From positions 15,973,267 through 16,037,266 of the forward strand of contig OZ059898.1 in NCBI GenBank assembly GCA_964057225.1: a stretch of 64,000 bases of DNA. The letters are read 5' to 3'. Positions 1-14,879 of the stretch are shown here, piece by piece (the stretch's first letter is position 1; every line of letters starts with the position of its first letter). Source of the stretch: Auanema rhodensis (Eukaryota > Nematoda > Chromadorea > Rhabditida > Rhabditidae). The notes beneath the pieces are model-generated. The model ran no database searches. It had not been told where the DNA came from and saw only the letters and a list, made by a program, of their open reading frames with translations. The translations under genes were made by a program, and so were the position numbers.

Positions 1-38
1 ATCTGGAGTCGAACGCGCTACCATTGCGCCAAGCAGTC
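1..38 (-). tRNA. tRNA-Trp-like copy cut by the window edge
   Basis: The 5' half of the tRNA-Trp-like gene on the minus strand: acceptor 5' strand, D-arm and anticodon stem-loop are visible, and the T-arm and acceptor 3' strand lie outside the window. The visible part matches the array consensus. Confidence 0.7.
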
Positions 39-389
39 ATATTAGGGTTGCTTCCAAAGTGTTTCATAACTGCAAATCTGAGATGCTTCATGAACATAAA
101 AGTTGGAACAGAGTAAAACTGTTTCATAACTGCAAATCTGAGATGCTTCATGAACATAAAAGTTGGAACAGAGTAAAAGTGTTTCATAACTGCAAATCTG
201 AGATGCTTCATGAACATAAAAGTTGGAACAGAGTAAAAGTGTTTCATAACTGCAAATCTGAGATGCTTCATGAACATAAAAGTTGGAACAGAGTAAAAGT
301 GTTTCATAACTGCAAATCTGAGATGCTTCATGAACATAAAAGTTGGAACAGAGTAAAATGAAGTTGCATCGACTTGTTTTTAAAAATTT

Positions 390-461
390 TGACCACTGAG
401 CGGATCGAACACCCAACCTTTCGATCTGGAGTCGAACGCGCTACCATTGCGCCAAGCAGTC
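390..461 (-). tRNA. tRNA-Trp: tRNA-Trp(CCA)-like gene, first complete copy of the array
   Basis: Read on the minus strand, 72 nt fold as a complete cloverleaf. The acceptor strands GACTGCT and AGTGGTC pair at all seven positions (two G-T wobbles). The D-stem is GCGC/GCGC around AATGGTA, the anticodon stem TTCGA/TCGAA around CTCCAGA (anticodon CCA, tryptophan), and the discriminator is A. The array consensus T-stem is GGGCG/CGCTC around TTCGATC. In this copy and at 2511 one T-stem C is T, giving a G-T pair. The A box (TGGCGCAATGG) and B box core (GTTCGATCC) are recognisable. A TTTTT run starts 3 nt after the 3' end, as expected of a Pol III terminator. G1-C72, A2-T71 and A73 match what is known of eukaryotic tRNA-Trp. 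There is no intron and CCA is not encoded. Whether it is transcribed cannot be judged from sequence. Confidence 0.85.
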
Positions 462-3400
462 ATATTAGGGTTGCTTCCAAAGTGTTTCATAACTGCAAAT
501 CTGAGATGCTTCATGAACATAAAAGTTGGAACAGAGTAAAAGTGTTTCATAACTGCAAATCTGAGATGCTTCATGAACATAAAAGTTGGAACAGAGTAAA
601 AGTGTTTCATAACTGCAAATCTGAGATGCTTCATGAACATAAAAGTTGGAACAGAGTAAAAGTGTTTCATAACTGCAAATCTGAGATGCTTCATGAACAT
701 AAAAGTTGGAACAGAGTAAAATGAAGTTGCATCGACTTGTTTTTAAAAATTTTGACCACTGAGCGGATCGAACGCCCAACCTTTCGATCTGGAGTCGAAC
801 GCGCTACCATTGCGCCAAGCAGTCATATTAGGGTTGCTTCCAAAGTGTTTCATAACTGCAAATCTGAGATGCTTCATGAACTTACAAGTTGGAACAGAGT
901 AATAGTGTTTCATAACTACAAATCTGAGATGCTTCATGAACATAAAAGTTGGAACAGAGTAAAATGAAGTTGCATCGACTTGTTTTTAAAAATTTTGACC
1001 ACTGAGCGGATCGAACGCCCAACCTTTCGATCTGGAGTCGAACGCGCTACCATTGCGCCAAGCAGTCATATTAGGGTTGCTTCCAAAGTGTTTCATAACT
1101 GCAAATCTGAGATGCTTCATGAACATAAAAGTTCGAACAGAGTGAAATGAAGTTGCATCGACTTGTTTTTAAAAATTTTGACCACTGAGCGGATCGAACG
1201 CCCAACATTTCGATCTGGAGTCGAACGCGCTACCATTGCGCCAAGCAGTCATATTAGGGTTGCTTCCAAAGTGTTTCATAACTGCAAATCTGAGATGCTT
1301 CATGAACTTACAAGTTGGAACAGAGTAAAAGTGTTTCATAACTGCAAATCTGAGATGCTTCATGAACATAAAAGTTGGAACAGAGTAAAAGTGTTTCATA
1401 ACTGCAAATCTGAGATGCTTCATGAAAATTAAAGTTGGAACAGAGTAAAAGTGTTTCATAACTACAAATCTGAGATGCTTCATGAAAATAAAAGTTGGAA
1501 CAGAGTAAAATGAAGTTGCATCGACTTGTTTTTAAAAATTTTGACCACTGAGCGGATCGAACGCCCAACCTTTCGATCTGGAGTCGAACGCGCTACCATT
1601 GCGCCAAGCAGTCATATTAGGGTTGCTTCCAAAGTGTTTCATAACTGCAAATCTGAGATGCTTCATGAACATACAAGTTGGAACAGAGTAAAAGTGTTTC
1701 ATAACTGCAAATCTGAGATGCTTCATGAACATAAAAGTTGGAACAGAGTAAAATGAAGTTGCATCGACTTGTTTTTAAAAATTTTGACCACTGAGCGGAT
1801 CGAACGCCCAACCTTTCGATCTGGAGTCGAACGCGCTACCATTGCGCCAAGCAGTCATATTAGGGTTGCTTCCAAAGTGTTTCATAACTGCAAATCTGAG
1901 ATGCTTCATGAACATAAAAGTTGGAACAGAGTAAAAGTGTTTCATAACTGCAAATCTGAGATGCTTCATGAACATAAAAGTTGGGACAGAGTAAAAGTGT
2001 TTCATAACTGCAAATCTGAGATGCTTCATGAACATAAAAGTTGGAACAGAGTAAAATGAAGTTGCATCGACTTGTTTTTAAAAATTTTGACCACTGAGCG
2101 GATCGAACGCCCAACCTTTCGATCTGGAGTCGAACGCGCTACCATTGCGCCAAGCAGTCATATTAGGGTTGCTTCCAAAGTGTTTCATAACTGCAAATCT
2201 GAGATGCTTCATGAACATAAAAGTTGGAACAGAGTAAAACTGTTTCATAACTGCAAATCTGAGATGCTTCATGAACATAAAAGTTGGAACAGAGTAAAAG
2301 TGTTTCATAACTGCAAATCTGAGATGCTTCATGAACATAAAAGTTGGAACAGAGTAAAAGTGTTTCATAACTGCAAATCTGAGATGCTTCATGAACATAA
2401 AAGTTGGAACAGAGTAAAAGTGTTTCATAACTGCAAATCTGAGATGCTTCATGAACATAAAAGTTGGAACAGAGTAAAATGAAGTTGCATCGACTTGTTT
2501 TTAAAAATTTTGACCACTGAGCGGATCGAACACCCAACCTTTCGATCTGGAGTCGAACGCGCTACCATTGCGCCAAGCAGTCATATTAGGGTTGCTTCCA
2601 AAGTGTTTCATAACTGCAAATCTGAGATGCTTCATGAACATAAAAGTTGGAACAGAGTAAAAGTGTTTCATAACTGCAAATCTGAGATGCTTCATGAACA
2701 TAAAAGTTGGAACAGAGTAAAAGTGTTTCATAACTGCAAATCTGAGATGCTTCATGAACATAAAAGTTGGAACAGAGTAAAATGAAGTTGCATCGACTTG
2801 TTTTTAAAAATTTTGACCACTGAGCGGATCGAACGCCCAACCTTTCGATCTGGAGTCGAACGCGCTACCATTGCGCCAAGCAGTCATATTAGGGTTGCTT
2901 CCAAAGTGTTTCATAACTGCAAATCTGAAATGCTTCATGAACATAAAAGTTGGAACAGAGTAAAAGTGTTTCATAACTGCAAATCTGAGATGCTTCATGA
3001 ACATAAAAGTTGGAACAGAGTAAAAGTGTTTCATAACTGCAAATCTGAGATGCTTCATGAACATAAAAGTTGGAACAGAGTAAAATGAAGTTGCATCGAC
3101 TTGTTTTTAAAAATTTTGACCACTGAGCGGATCGAACGCCCAACCTTTCGATCTGGAGTCGAACGCGCTACCATTGCGCCAAGCAGTCATATTAGGGTTG
3201 CTTCCAAAGTGTTTCATAACTGCAAATCTGAGATGCTTCATGAACTTACAAGTTGGAACAGAGTAAAAGTGTTTCATAACTGCAAATCTGAGATGCTTCA
3301 TGAACATAAAAGTTGGAACAGAGTAAAATGAAGTTGCATCGACTTGTTTTTAAAAATTTTGACCACTGAGCGGATCGAACGCCCAACCTTTCGATCTGGA

Positions 3401-5423
3401 GTCGAACGCGCTACCATTGCGCCAAGCAGTCATATTAGGGTTGCTTCCAAAGTGTTTCATAACTGCAAATCTGAGATGCTTCATGAACATAAAAGTTGGA
3501 ACAGAGTAAAAGTGTTTCATAACTGCAAATCTGAGATGCTTCATGAACATACAAGTTGGAACAGAGTAAAAGTGTTTCATAACTGCAAATCTGAGATGCT
3601 TCATGAACATAAAAGTTGGAACAGAGTAAAATGAAGTTGCATCGACTTGTTTTTAAAAATTTTGACCACTGAGCGGATCGAACGCCCAACCTTTCGATCT
3701 GGAGTCGAACGCGCTACCATTGCGCCAAGCAGTCATATTAGGGTTGCTTCCAAAGTGTTTCATAACTGCAAATCTGAGATGCTTCATGAACTTACAAGTT
3801 GGAACAGAGTAATAGTGTTTCATAACTACAAATCTGAGATGCTTCATGAACATAAAAGTTGGAACAGAGTAAAATGAAGTTGCATCGACTTGTTTTTAAA
3901 AATTTTGACCACTGAGCGGATCGAACGCCCAACCTTTCGATCTGGAGTCGAACGCGCTACCATTGCGCCAAGCAGTCATATTAGGGTTGCTTCCAAAGTG
4001 TTTCATAACTGCAAATCTGAGATGCCTCATGAACATAAAAGTTCGAACAGAGTGAAATGAAGTTGCATCGACTTGTTTTTAAAAATTTTGACCACTGAGC
4101 GGATCGAACGCCCAACCTTTCGATCTGGAGTCGAACGCGCTACCATTGCGCCAAGCAGTCATATTAGGGTTGCTTCCAAAGTGTTTCATAACTGCAAATC
4201 TGAGATGCTTCATGAACTTACAAGTTGGAACAGAGTAAAAGTGTTTCATAACTGCAAATCTGAGATGCTTCATGAACATAAAAGTTGGAACAGAGTAAAA
4301 GTGTTTCATAACTGCAAATCTGAGATGCTTCATGAACATAAAAGTTGGAACAGAGTAAAATGAAGTTGCATCGACTTGTTTTTAAAAATTTTGACCACTG
4401 AGCGGATCGAACGCCCAACCTTTCGATCTGGAGTCGAACGCGCTACCATTGCGCCAAGCAGTCATATTAGGGTTGCTTCCAAAGTGTTTCATAACTGCAA
4501 ATCTGAGATGCTTCATGAACATACAAGTTGGAAAAGAGTAAAAGTGTTTCATAACTGCAAATCTGAGATGCTTCATGAACATAAAAGTTGGAACAGAGTA
4601 AAATGAAGTTGCATCGACTTGTTTTTAAAAATTTTGACCACTGAGCGGATCGAACGCCCAACCTTTCGATCTGGAGTCGAACGCGCTACCATTGCGCCAA
4701 GCAGTCATATTAGGGTTGCTTCCAAAGTGTTTCATAACTGCAAATCTGAGATGCTTCATGAACATAAAAGTTGGAACAGAGTAAAAGTGTTTCATAACTG
4801 CAAATCTGAGATGCTTCATGAACATAAAAGTTGGAACAGAGTAAAATGAAGTTGCATCGACTTGTTTTTAAAAATTTTGACCACTGAGCGGATCGAACGC
4901 CCAACCTTTCGATCTGGAGTCGAACGCGCTACCATTGCGCCAAGCAGTCATATTAGGGTTGCTTCCAAAGTGTTTCATAACTGCAAATCTGAGATGCTTC
5001 ATGAACATAAAAGTTGGAACAGAGTAAAAGTGTTTCATAACTGCAAATCTGAGATGCTTCATGAACATAAAAGTTGGAACAGAGTAAAATGAAGTTGCAT
5101 CGACTTGTTTTTAAAAATTTTGACCACTGAGCGGATCGAACGCCCAACCTTTCGATCTGGAGTCGAACGCGCTACCATTGCGCCAAGCAGTCATATTAGG
5201 GTTGCTTCCAAAGTGTTTCATAACTGCAAATCTGAGATGCTTCATGAACTTACAAGTTGGAACAGAGTAAAAGTGTTTCATAACTGCAAATCTGAGATGC
5301 TTCATGAACATAAAAGTTGGAACAGAGTAAAAGTGTTTCATAACTGCAAATCTGAGATGCTTCATGAACATAAAAGTTGGAACAGAGTAAAATGAAGTTG
5401 CATCGACTTGTTTTTAAAAATTT

Positions 5424-5495
5424 TGACCACTGAGTGGATCGAACGCCCAACCTTTCGATCTGGAGTCGAACGCGCTACCATTGCGCCAAGCAGTC
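5424..5495 (-). tRNA. tRNA-Trp: tRNA-Trp(CCA)-like copy with a T-stem mismatch
   Basis: Same gene as the array consensus, but a plus-strand c-to-t change (gagtggatcg) turns T-stem G62 into A, giving a C-A mismatch with position 52. The copy at 8334-8405 has the same change, which points to array duplication rather than two independent mutations. The remaining stems and the CCA anticodon are intact. Confidence 0.7.
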
Positions 5496-8400
5496 ATATT
5501 AGGGTTGCTTCCAAAGTGTTTCATAACTGCAAATCTGAGATGCTTCATGAACTTACAAGTTGGAACAGAGTAAAAGTGTTTCATAACTGCAAATCTGAGA
5601 TGCTTCATGAACATAAAAGTTGGAACAGAGTAAAAGTGTTTCATAACTGCAAATCTGAGATGCTTCATGAAAATAAAAGTTGGAACAGAGTAAAAGTGTT
5701 TCATAACTACAAATCTGAGATGCTTCATGAACATAAAAGTTGGAACAGAGTAAAATGAAGTTGCATCGACTTGTTTTTAAAAATTTTGACCACTGAGCGG
5801 ATCGAACGCCCAACCTTTCGATCTGGAGTCGAACGCGCTACCATTGCGCCAAGCAGTCATATTAGGGTTGCTTCCAAAGTGTTTCATAACTGCAAATCTG
5901 AGATGCTTCATGAACTTACAAGTTGGAACAGAGTAAAAGTGTTTCATAACTGCAAATCTGAGATGCTTCATGAACATAAAAGTTGGAACAGAGTAAAAGT
6001 GTTTCATAACTGCAAATCTGAGATGCTTCATGAACATAAAAGTTGGAACAGAGTAAAATGAAGTTGCATCGACTTGTTTTTAAAAATTTTGACCACTGAG
6101 CGGATCGAACGCCCAACCTTTCGATCTGGAGTCGAACGCGCTACCATTGCGCCAAGCAGTCATATTAGGGTTGCTTCCAAAGTGTTTCATAACTGCAAAT
6201 CTGAGATGCCTCATGAACATAAAAGTTCGAACAGAGTGAAATGAAGTTGCATCGACTTGTTTTTAAAAATTTTGACCACTGAGCGGATCGAACGCCCAAC
6301 CTTTCGATCTGGAGTCGAACGCGCTACCATTGCGCCAAGCAGTCATATTAGGGTTGCTTCCAAAGTGTTTCATAACTGCAAATCTGAGATGCTTCATGAA
6401 CTTACAAGTTGGAACAGAGTAAAAGTGTTTCATAACTGCAAATCTGAGATGCTTCATGAACATAAAAGTTGGAACAGAGTAAAAGTGTTTCATAACTGCA
6501 AATCTGAGATGCTTCATGAAAATAAAAGTTGGAACAGAGTAAAAGTGTTTCATAACTACAAATCTGAGATGCTTCATGAACATAAAAGTTGGAACAGAGT
6601 AAAATGAAGCTGCATCGACTTGTTTTTAAAAATTTTGACCACTGAGCGGATCGAACGCCCAACCTTTCGATCTGGAGTCGAACGCGCTACCATTGCGCCA
6701 AGCAGTCATATTAGGGTTGCTTCCAAAGTGTTTCATAACTGCAAATCTGAGATGCTTCATGAACATACAAGTTGGAACAGAGTAAAAGTGTTTCATAACT
6801 GCAAATCTGAGATGCTTCATGAACATAAAAGTTGGAACAGAGTAAAATGAAGTTGCATCGACTTGTTTTTAAAAATTTTGACCACTGAGCGGATCGAACG
6901 CCCAACCTTTCGATCTGGAGTCGAACGCGCTACCATTGCGCCAAGCAGTCATATTAGGGTTGCTTCCAAAGTGTTTCATAACTGCAAATCTGAGATGCTT
7001 CATGAACATAAAAGTTGGAACAGAGTAAAAGTGTTTCATAACTGCAAATCTGAGATGCTTCATGAACATAAAAGTTGGAACAGAGTAAAAGTGTTTCATA
7101 ACTGCAAATCTGAGATGCTTCATGAACATAAAAGTTGGAACAGAGTAAAATGAAGTTGCATCGACTTGTTTTTAAAAATTTTGACCACTGAGCGGATCGA
7201 ACGCCCAACCTTTCGATCTGGAGTCGAACGCGCTACCATTGCGCCAAGCAGTCATATTAGGGTTGCTTCCAAAGTGTTTCATAACTGCAAATCTGAGATG
7301 CTTCATGAACATAAAAGTTGGAACAGAGTAAAACTGTTTCATAACTGCAAATCTGAGATGCTTCATGAACATAAAAGTTGGAACAGAGTAAAAGTGTTTC
7401 ATAACTGCAAATCTGAGATGCTTCATGAACATAAAAGTTGGAACAGAGTAAAATGAAGTTGCATCGACTTGTTTTTAAAAATTTTGACCACTGAGCGGAT
7501 CGAACGCCCAACCTTTCGATCTGGAGTCGAACGCGCTACCATTGCGCCAAGCAGTCATATTAGGGTTGCTTCCAAAGTGTTTCATAACTGCAAATCTGAG
7601 ATGCTTCATGAACATACAAGTTGGAAAAGAGTAAAAGTGTTTCATAACTGCAAATCTGAGATGCTTCATGAACATAAAAGTTGGAACAGAGTAAAATGAA
7701 GTTGCATCGACTTGTTTTTAAAAATTTTGACCACTGAGCGGATCGAACGCCCAACCTTTCGATCTGGAGTCGAACGCGCTACCATTGCGCCAAGCAGTCA
7801 TATTAGGGTTGCTTCCAAAGTGTTTCATAACTGCAAATCTGAGATGCTTCATGAACATAAAAGTTGGAACAGAGTAAAAGTGTTTCATAACTGCAAATCT
7901 GAGATGCTTCATGAACATAAAAGTTGGAACAGAGTAAAAGTGTTTCATAACTGCAAATCTGAGATGCTTCATGAACATAAAAGTTGGAACAGAGTAAAAT
8001 GAAGTTGCATCGACTTGTTTTTAAAAATTTTGACCACTGAGCGGATCGAACGCCCAACCTTTCGATCTGGAGTCGAACGCGCTACCATTGCGCCAAGCAG
8101 TCATATTAGGGTTGCTTCCAAAGTGTTTCATAACTGCAAATCTGAGATGCTTCATGAACTTACAAGTTGGAACAGAGTAAAAGTGTTTCATAACTGCAAA
8201 TCTGAGATGCTTCATGAACATAAAAGTTGGAACAGAGTAAAAGTGTTTCATAACTGCAAATCTGAGATGCTTCATGAACATAAAAGTTGGAACAGAGTAA
8301 AATGAAGTTGCATCGACTTGTTTTTAAAAATTTTGACCACTGAGTGGATCGAACGCCCAACCTTTCGATCTGGAGTCGAACGCGCTACCATTGCGCCAAG

Positions 8401-11400
8401 CAGTCATATTAGGGTTGCTTCCAAAGTGTTTCATAACTGCAAATCTGAGATGCTTCATGAACTTACAAGTTGAAACAGAGTAAAAGTGTTTCATAACTGC
8501 AAATCTGAGATGCTTCATGAACATAAAAGTTGGAACAGAGTAAAAGTGTTTCATAACTGCAAATCTGAGATGCTTCATGAAAATAAAAGTTGGAACAGAG
8601 TAAAAGTGTTTCATAACTACAAATCTGAGATGCTTCATGAACATAAAAGTTGGAACAGAGTAAAATGAAGTTGCATCGACTTGTTTTTAAAAATTTTGAC
8701 CACTGAGCGGATCGAACGCCCAACCTTTCGATCTGGAGTCGAACGCGCTACCATTGCGCCAAGCAGTCATATTAGGGTTGCTTCCAAAGTGTTTCATAAC
8801 TGCAAATCTGAGATGCTTCATGAACTTACAAGTTGGAACAGAGTAAAAGTGTTTCATAACTGCAAATCTGAGATGCTTCATGAACATAAAAGTTGGAACA
8901 GAGTAAAAGTGTTTCATAACTGCAAATCTGAGATGCTTCATGAACATAAAAGTTGGAACAGAGTAAAATGAAGTTGCATCGACTTGTTTTTAAAAATTTT
9001 GACCACTGAGCGGATCGAACGCCCAACCTTTCGATCTGGAGTCGAACGCGCTACCATTGCGCCAAGCAGTCATATTAGGGTTGCTTCCAAAGTGTTTCAT
9101 AACTGCAAATCTGAGATGCTTCATGAACTTACAAGTTGGAACAGAGTAAAAGTGTTTCATAACTGCAAATCTGAGATGCTTCATGAACATAAAAGTTGGA
9201 ACAGAGTAAAAGTGTTTCATAACTGCAAATCTGAGATGCTTCATGAAAATAAAAGTTGGAACAGAGTAAAAGTGTTTCATAACTACAAATCTGAGATGCT
9301 TCATGAACATAAAAGTTGGAACAGAGTAAAATGAAGTTGCATCGACTTGTTTTTAAAAATTTTGACCACTGAGCGGATCGAACGCCCAACCTTTCGATCT
9401 GGAGTCGAACGCGCTACCATTGCGCCAAGCAGTCATATTAGGGTTGCTTCCAAAGTGTTTCATAACTGCAAATCTGAGATGCTTCATGAACATAAAAGTT
9501 GGAACAGAGTAAAATGAAGTTGCATCGACTTGTTTTTAAAAATTTTGACCACTGAGCGGATCGAACGCCCAACCTTTCGATCTGGAGTCGAACGCGCTAC
9601 CATTGCGCCAAGCAGTCATATTAGGGTTGCTTCCAAAGTGTTTCATAACTGCAAATCTGAGATGCTTCATGAACTTACAAGTTGGAACAGAGTAAAAGTG
9701 TTTCATAACTGCAAATCTGAGATGCTTCATGAACATAAAAGTTGGAACAGAGTAAAAGTGTTTCATAACTGCAAATCTGAGATGCTTCATGAACATAAAA
9801 GTTGGAACAGAGTAAAAGTGTTTCATAACTGCAAATCTGAGATGCTTCATGAAAATAAAAGTTGGAACAGAGTAAAAGTGTTTCAAAACTACAAATCTGA
9901 GATGCTTCATGAACATAAAAGTTGGAACAGAGTAAAATGAAGTTGCATCGACTTGTTTTTAAAAATTTTGACCACTGAGCGGATCGAACGCCCAACCTTT
10001 CGATCTGGAGTCGAACGCGCTACCATTGCGCCAAGCAGTCATATTAGGGTTGCTTCCAAAGTGTTTCATAACTGCAAATCTGAAATGCTTCATGAACTTA
10101 CAAGTTGGAACAGAGTAAAAGTGTTTCATAACTGCAAATCTGAGATGCTTCATGAACATAAAAGTTGGAACAGAGTAAAAGTGTTTCATAACTGCAAATC
10201 TGAGATGCTTCATGAACATAAAAGTTGGAACAGAGTAAAATGAAGTTGCATCGACTTGTTTTTAAAAATTTTGACCACTGAGCGGATCGAACGCCCAACC
10301 TTTCGATCTGGAGTCGAACGCGCTACCATTGCGCCAAGCAGTCATATTAGGGTTGCTTCCAAAGTGTTTCATAACTGCAAATCTGAGATGCTTCATGAAC
10401 TTACAAGTTGGAACAGAGTAAAAGTGTTTCATAACTGCAAATCTGAGATGCTTCATGAACATAAAAGTTGGAACAGAGTAAAAGTGTTTCATAACTGCAA
10501 ATCTGAGATGCTTCATGAAAATAAAAGTTGGAACAGAGTAAAAGTGTTTCATAACTACAAATCTGAGATGCTTCATGAACATAAAAGTTGGAACAGAGTA
10601 AAATGAAGTTGCATCGACTTGTTTTTAAAAATTTTGACCACTGAGCGGATCGAACGCCCAACCTTTCGATCTGGAGTCGAACGCGCTACCATTGCGCCAA
10701 GCAGTCATATTAGGGTTGCTTCCAAAGTGTTTCATAACTGCAAATCTGAGATGCTTCATGAACATAAAAGTTGGAACAGAGTAAAATGAAGTTGCATCGA
10801 CTTGTTTTTAAAAATTTTGACCACTGAGCGGATCGAACGCCCAACCTTTCGATCTGGAGTCGAACGCGCTACCATTGCGCCAAGCAGTCATATTAGGGTT
10901 GCTTCCAAAGTGTTTCATAACTGCAAATCTGAGATGCTTCATGAACTTACAAGTTGGAACAGAGTAAAAGTGTTTCATAACTGCAAATCTGAGATGCTTC
11001 ATGAACATAAAAGTTGGAACAGAGTAAAAGTGTTTCATAACTGCAAATCTGAGATGCTTCATGAAAATAAAAGTTGGAACAGAGTAAAAGTGTTTCATAA
11101 CTACAAATCTGAGATGCTTCATGAACATAAAAGTTGGAACAGAGTAAAATGAAGTTGCATCGACTTGTTTTTAAAAATTTTGACCACTGAGCGGATCGAA
11201 CGCCCAACCTTTCGATCTGGAGTCGAACGCGCTACCATTGCGCCAAGCAGTCATATTAGGGTTGCTTCCAAAGTGTTTCATAACTGCAAATCTGAGATGC
11301 TTCATGAACATACAAGTTGGAACAGAGTAAAAGTGTTTCATAACTGCAAATCTGAGATGCTTCATGAACATAAAAGTTGGAACAGAGTAAAATGAAGTTG

Positions 11401-14400
11401 CATCGACTTGTTTTTAAAAATTTTGACCACTGAGCGGATCGAACGCCCAACCTTTCGATCTGGAGTCGAACGCGCTACCATTGCGCCAAGCAGTCATATT
11501 AGGGTTGCTTCCAAAGTGTTTCATAACTGCAAATCTGAGATGCTTCATGAACATAAAAGTTGGAACAGAGTAAAAGTGTTTCATAACTGCAAATCTGAGA
11601 TGCTTCATGAACATAAAAGTTGGAACAGAGTAAAATGAAGTTGCATCGACTTGTTTTTAAAAATTTTGACCACTGAGCGAATCGAACGCCCAACCTTTCG
11701 ATCTGGAGTCGAACGCGCTACCATTGCGCCAAGCAGTCATATTAGGGTTGCTTCCAAAGTGTTTCATAACTGCAAATCTGAGATGCTTCATGAACATAAA
11801 AGTTGGAACAGAGTAAAACTGTTTCATAACTGCAAATCTGAGATGCTTCATGAACATAAAAGTTGGAACAGAGTAAAAGTGTTTCATAACTGCAAATCTG
11901 AGATGCTTCATGAACATAAAAGTTGGAACAGAGTAAAATGAAGTTGCATCGACTTGTTTTTAAAAATTTTGACCACTGAGCGGATCGAACGCCCAACCTT
12001 TCGATCTGGAGTCGAACGCGCTACCATTGCGCCAAGCAGTCATATTAGGGTTGCTTCCAAAGTGTTTCATAACTGCAAATCTGAGATGCTTCATGAACTT
12101 ACAAGTTGGAACAGAGTAAAAGTGTTTCATAACTGCAAATCTGAGATGCTTCATGAACATAAAAGTTGGAACAGAGTAAAAGTGTTTCATAACTGCAAAT
12201 CTGAGATGCTTCATGAAAATAAAAGTTGGAACAGAGTAAAAGTGTTTCATAACTACAAATCTGAGATGCTTCATGAACATAAAAGTTGGAACAGAGTAAA
12301 ATGAAGTTGCATCGACTTGTTTTTAAAAATTTTGACCACTGAGCGGATCGAACGCCCAACCTTTCGATCTGGAGTCGAACGCGCTACCATTGCGCCAAGC
12401 AGTCATATTAGGGTTGCTTCCAAAGTGTTTCATAACTGCAAATCTGAGATGCTTCATGAACATACAAGTTGGAACAGAGTAAAAGTGTTTCATAACTGCA
12501 AATCTGAGATGCTTCATGAACATAAAAGTTGGAACAGAGTAAAATGAAGTTGCATCGACTTGTTTTTAAAAATTTTGACCACTGAGCGGATTGAACGCCC
12601 AACCTTTCGATCTGGAGTCGAACGCGCTACCATTGCGCCAAGCAGTCATATTAGGGTTGCTTCCAAAGTGTTTCATAACTGCAAATCTGAGATGCTTCAT
12701 GAACATAAAAGTTGGAACAGAGTAAAAGTGTTTCATAACTGCAAATCTGAGATGCTTCATGAACATAAAAGTTGGAACAGAGTAAAAGTGTTTCATAACT
12801 GCAAATCTGAGATGCTTCATGAACATAAAAGTTGGAACAGAGTAAAATGAAGTTGCATCGACTTGTTTTTAAAAATTTTGACCACTGAGCGGATCGAACG
12901 CCCAACCTTTCGATCTGGAGTCGAACGCGCTACCATTGCGCCAAGCAGTCATATTAGGGTTGCTTCCAAAGTGTTTCATAACTGCAAATCTGAGATGCTT
13001 CATGAACATAAAAGTTGGAACAGAGTAAAACTGTTTCATAACTGCAAATCTGAGATGCTTCATGAACATAAAAGTTGGAACAGAGTAAAAGTGTTTCATA
13101 ACTGCAAATCTGAGATGCTTCATGAACATAAAAGTTGGAACAGAGTAAAATGAAGTTGCATCGACTTGTTTTTAAAAATTTTGACCACTGAGCGGATCGA
13201 ACGCCCAACCTTTCGATCTGGAGTCGAACGCGCTACCATTGCGCCAAGCAGTCATATTAGGGTTGCTTCCAAAGTGTTTCATAACTGCAAATCTGAGATG
13301 CTTCATGAACTTACAAGTTGGAACAGATTAAAAGTGTTTCATAACTGCAAATCTGAGATGCTTCATGAACATAAAAGTTGGAACAGAGTAAAAGTGTTTC
13401 ATAACTGCAAATCTGAGATGCTTCATGAAAATAAAAGTTGGAACAGAGTAAAAGTGTTTCATAACTACAAATCTGAGATGCTTCATGAACATAAAAGTTG
13501 GAACAGAGTAAAATGAAGTTGCATCGACTTGTTTTTAAAAATTTTGACCACTGAGCGGATCGAACGCCCAACCTTTCGATCTGGAGTCGAACGCGCTACC
13601 ATTGCGCCAAGCAGTCATATTAGGGTTGCTTCCAAAGTGTTTCATAACTGCAAATCTGAGATGCTTCATGAACATACAAGTTGGAACAGAGTAAAAGTGT
13701 TTCATAACTGCAAATCTGAGATGCTTCATGAACATAAAAGTTGGAACAGAGTAAAATGAAGTTGCATCGACTTGTTTTTAAAAATTTTGACCACTGAGCG
13801 GATCGAACGCCCAACCTTTCGATCTGGAGTCGAACGCGCTACCATTGCGCCAAGCAGTCATATTAGGGTTGCTTCCAAAGTGTTTCATAACTGCAAATCT
13901 GAGATGCTTCATGAACATAAAAGTTGGAACAGAGTAAAAGTGTTTCATAACTGCAAATCTGAGATGCTTCATGAACATAAAAGTTGGAACAGAGTAAAAT
14001 GAAGTTGCATCGACTTGTTTTTAAAAATTTTGACCACTGAGCGGATCGAACGCCCAACCTTTCGATCTGGAGTCGAACGCGCTACCATTGCGCCAAGCAG
14101 TCATATTAGGGTTGCTTCCAAAGTGTTTCATAACTGCAAATCTAAGATGCTTCATGAACATAAAAGTTGGAACAGAGTAAAAGTGTTTCATAACTGCAAA
14201 TCTGAGATGCTTCATGAACATAAAAGTTGGAACAGAGTAAAATGAAGTTGCATCGACTTGTTTTTAAAAATTTTGACCACTGAGCGGATCGAACGCCCAA
14301 CCTTTCGATCTGGAGTCGAACGCGCTACCATTGCGCCAAGCAGTCATTTTAGGGTTGCTTCCAAAGTGTTTCATAACTGCAAATCTGAGATGCTTCATGA

Positions 14401-14879
14401 ACATAAAAGTTGGAACAGAGTAAAAGTGTTTCATAACTGCAAATCTGAGATGCTTCATGAACATAAAAGTTGGAACAGAGTAAAAGTGTTTCATAACTGC
14501 AAATCTGAGATGCTTCATGAACATAAAAGTTGGAACAGAGTAAAAGTGTTTCATAACTGCAAATCTGAGATGCTTCATGAACATAAAAGTTGGAACAGAG
14601 TAAAATGAAGTTGCATCGACTTGTTTTTAAAAATTTTGACCACTGAGCGGATCGAACGCCCAACCTTTCGATCTGGAGTCGAACGCGCTACCATTGCGCC
14701 AAGCAGTCATATTAGGGTTGCTTCCAAAGTGTTTCATAACTGCAAATCTGAGATGCTTCATGAACTTACAAGTTGGAACAGAGTAATAGTGTTTCATAAC
14801 TACAAATCTGAGATGCTTCATGAACATAAAAGTTGGAACAGAGTAAAATGAAGTTGCATCGACTTGTTTTTAAAAATTT

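Noticed and set aside
50..120. ttagggtt inside each 123-bp segment as a telomeric or interstitial telomere repeat
   Set aside because: A single short occurrence per unit, not a tandem run; nematode telomeres are typically TTAGGC.
42..14851. Many overlapping ORFs of 60-206 codons on both strands of the satellite, some starting in the 60-mers
   Set aside because: The 60-bp unit and the 123-bp segment are both multiples of three and lack stops in several frames on both strands, so frames stay open mechanically. The same frames recur in every unit, with ends set by the segment junction. No domain or codon signature supports a protein.
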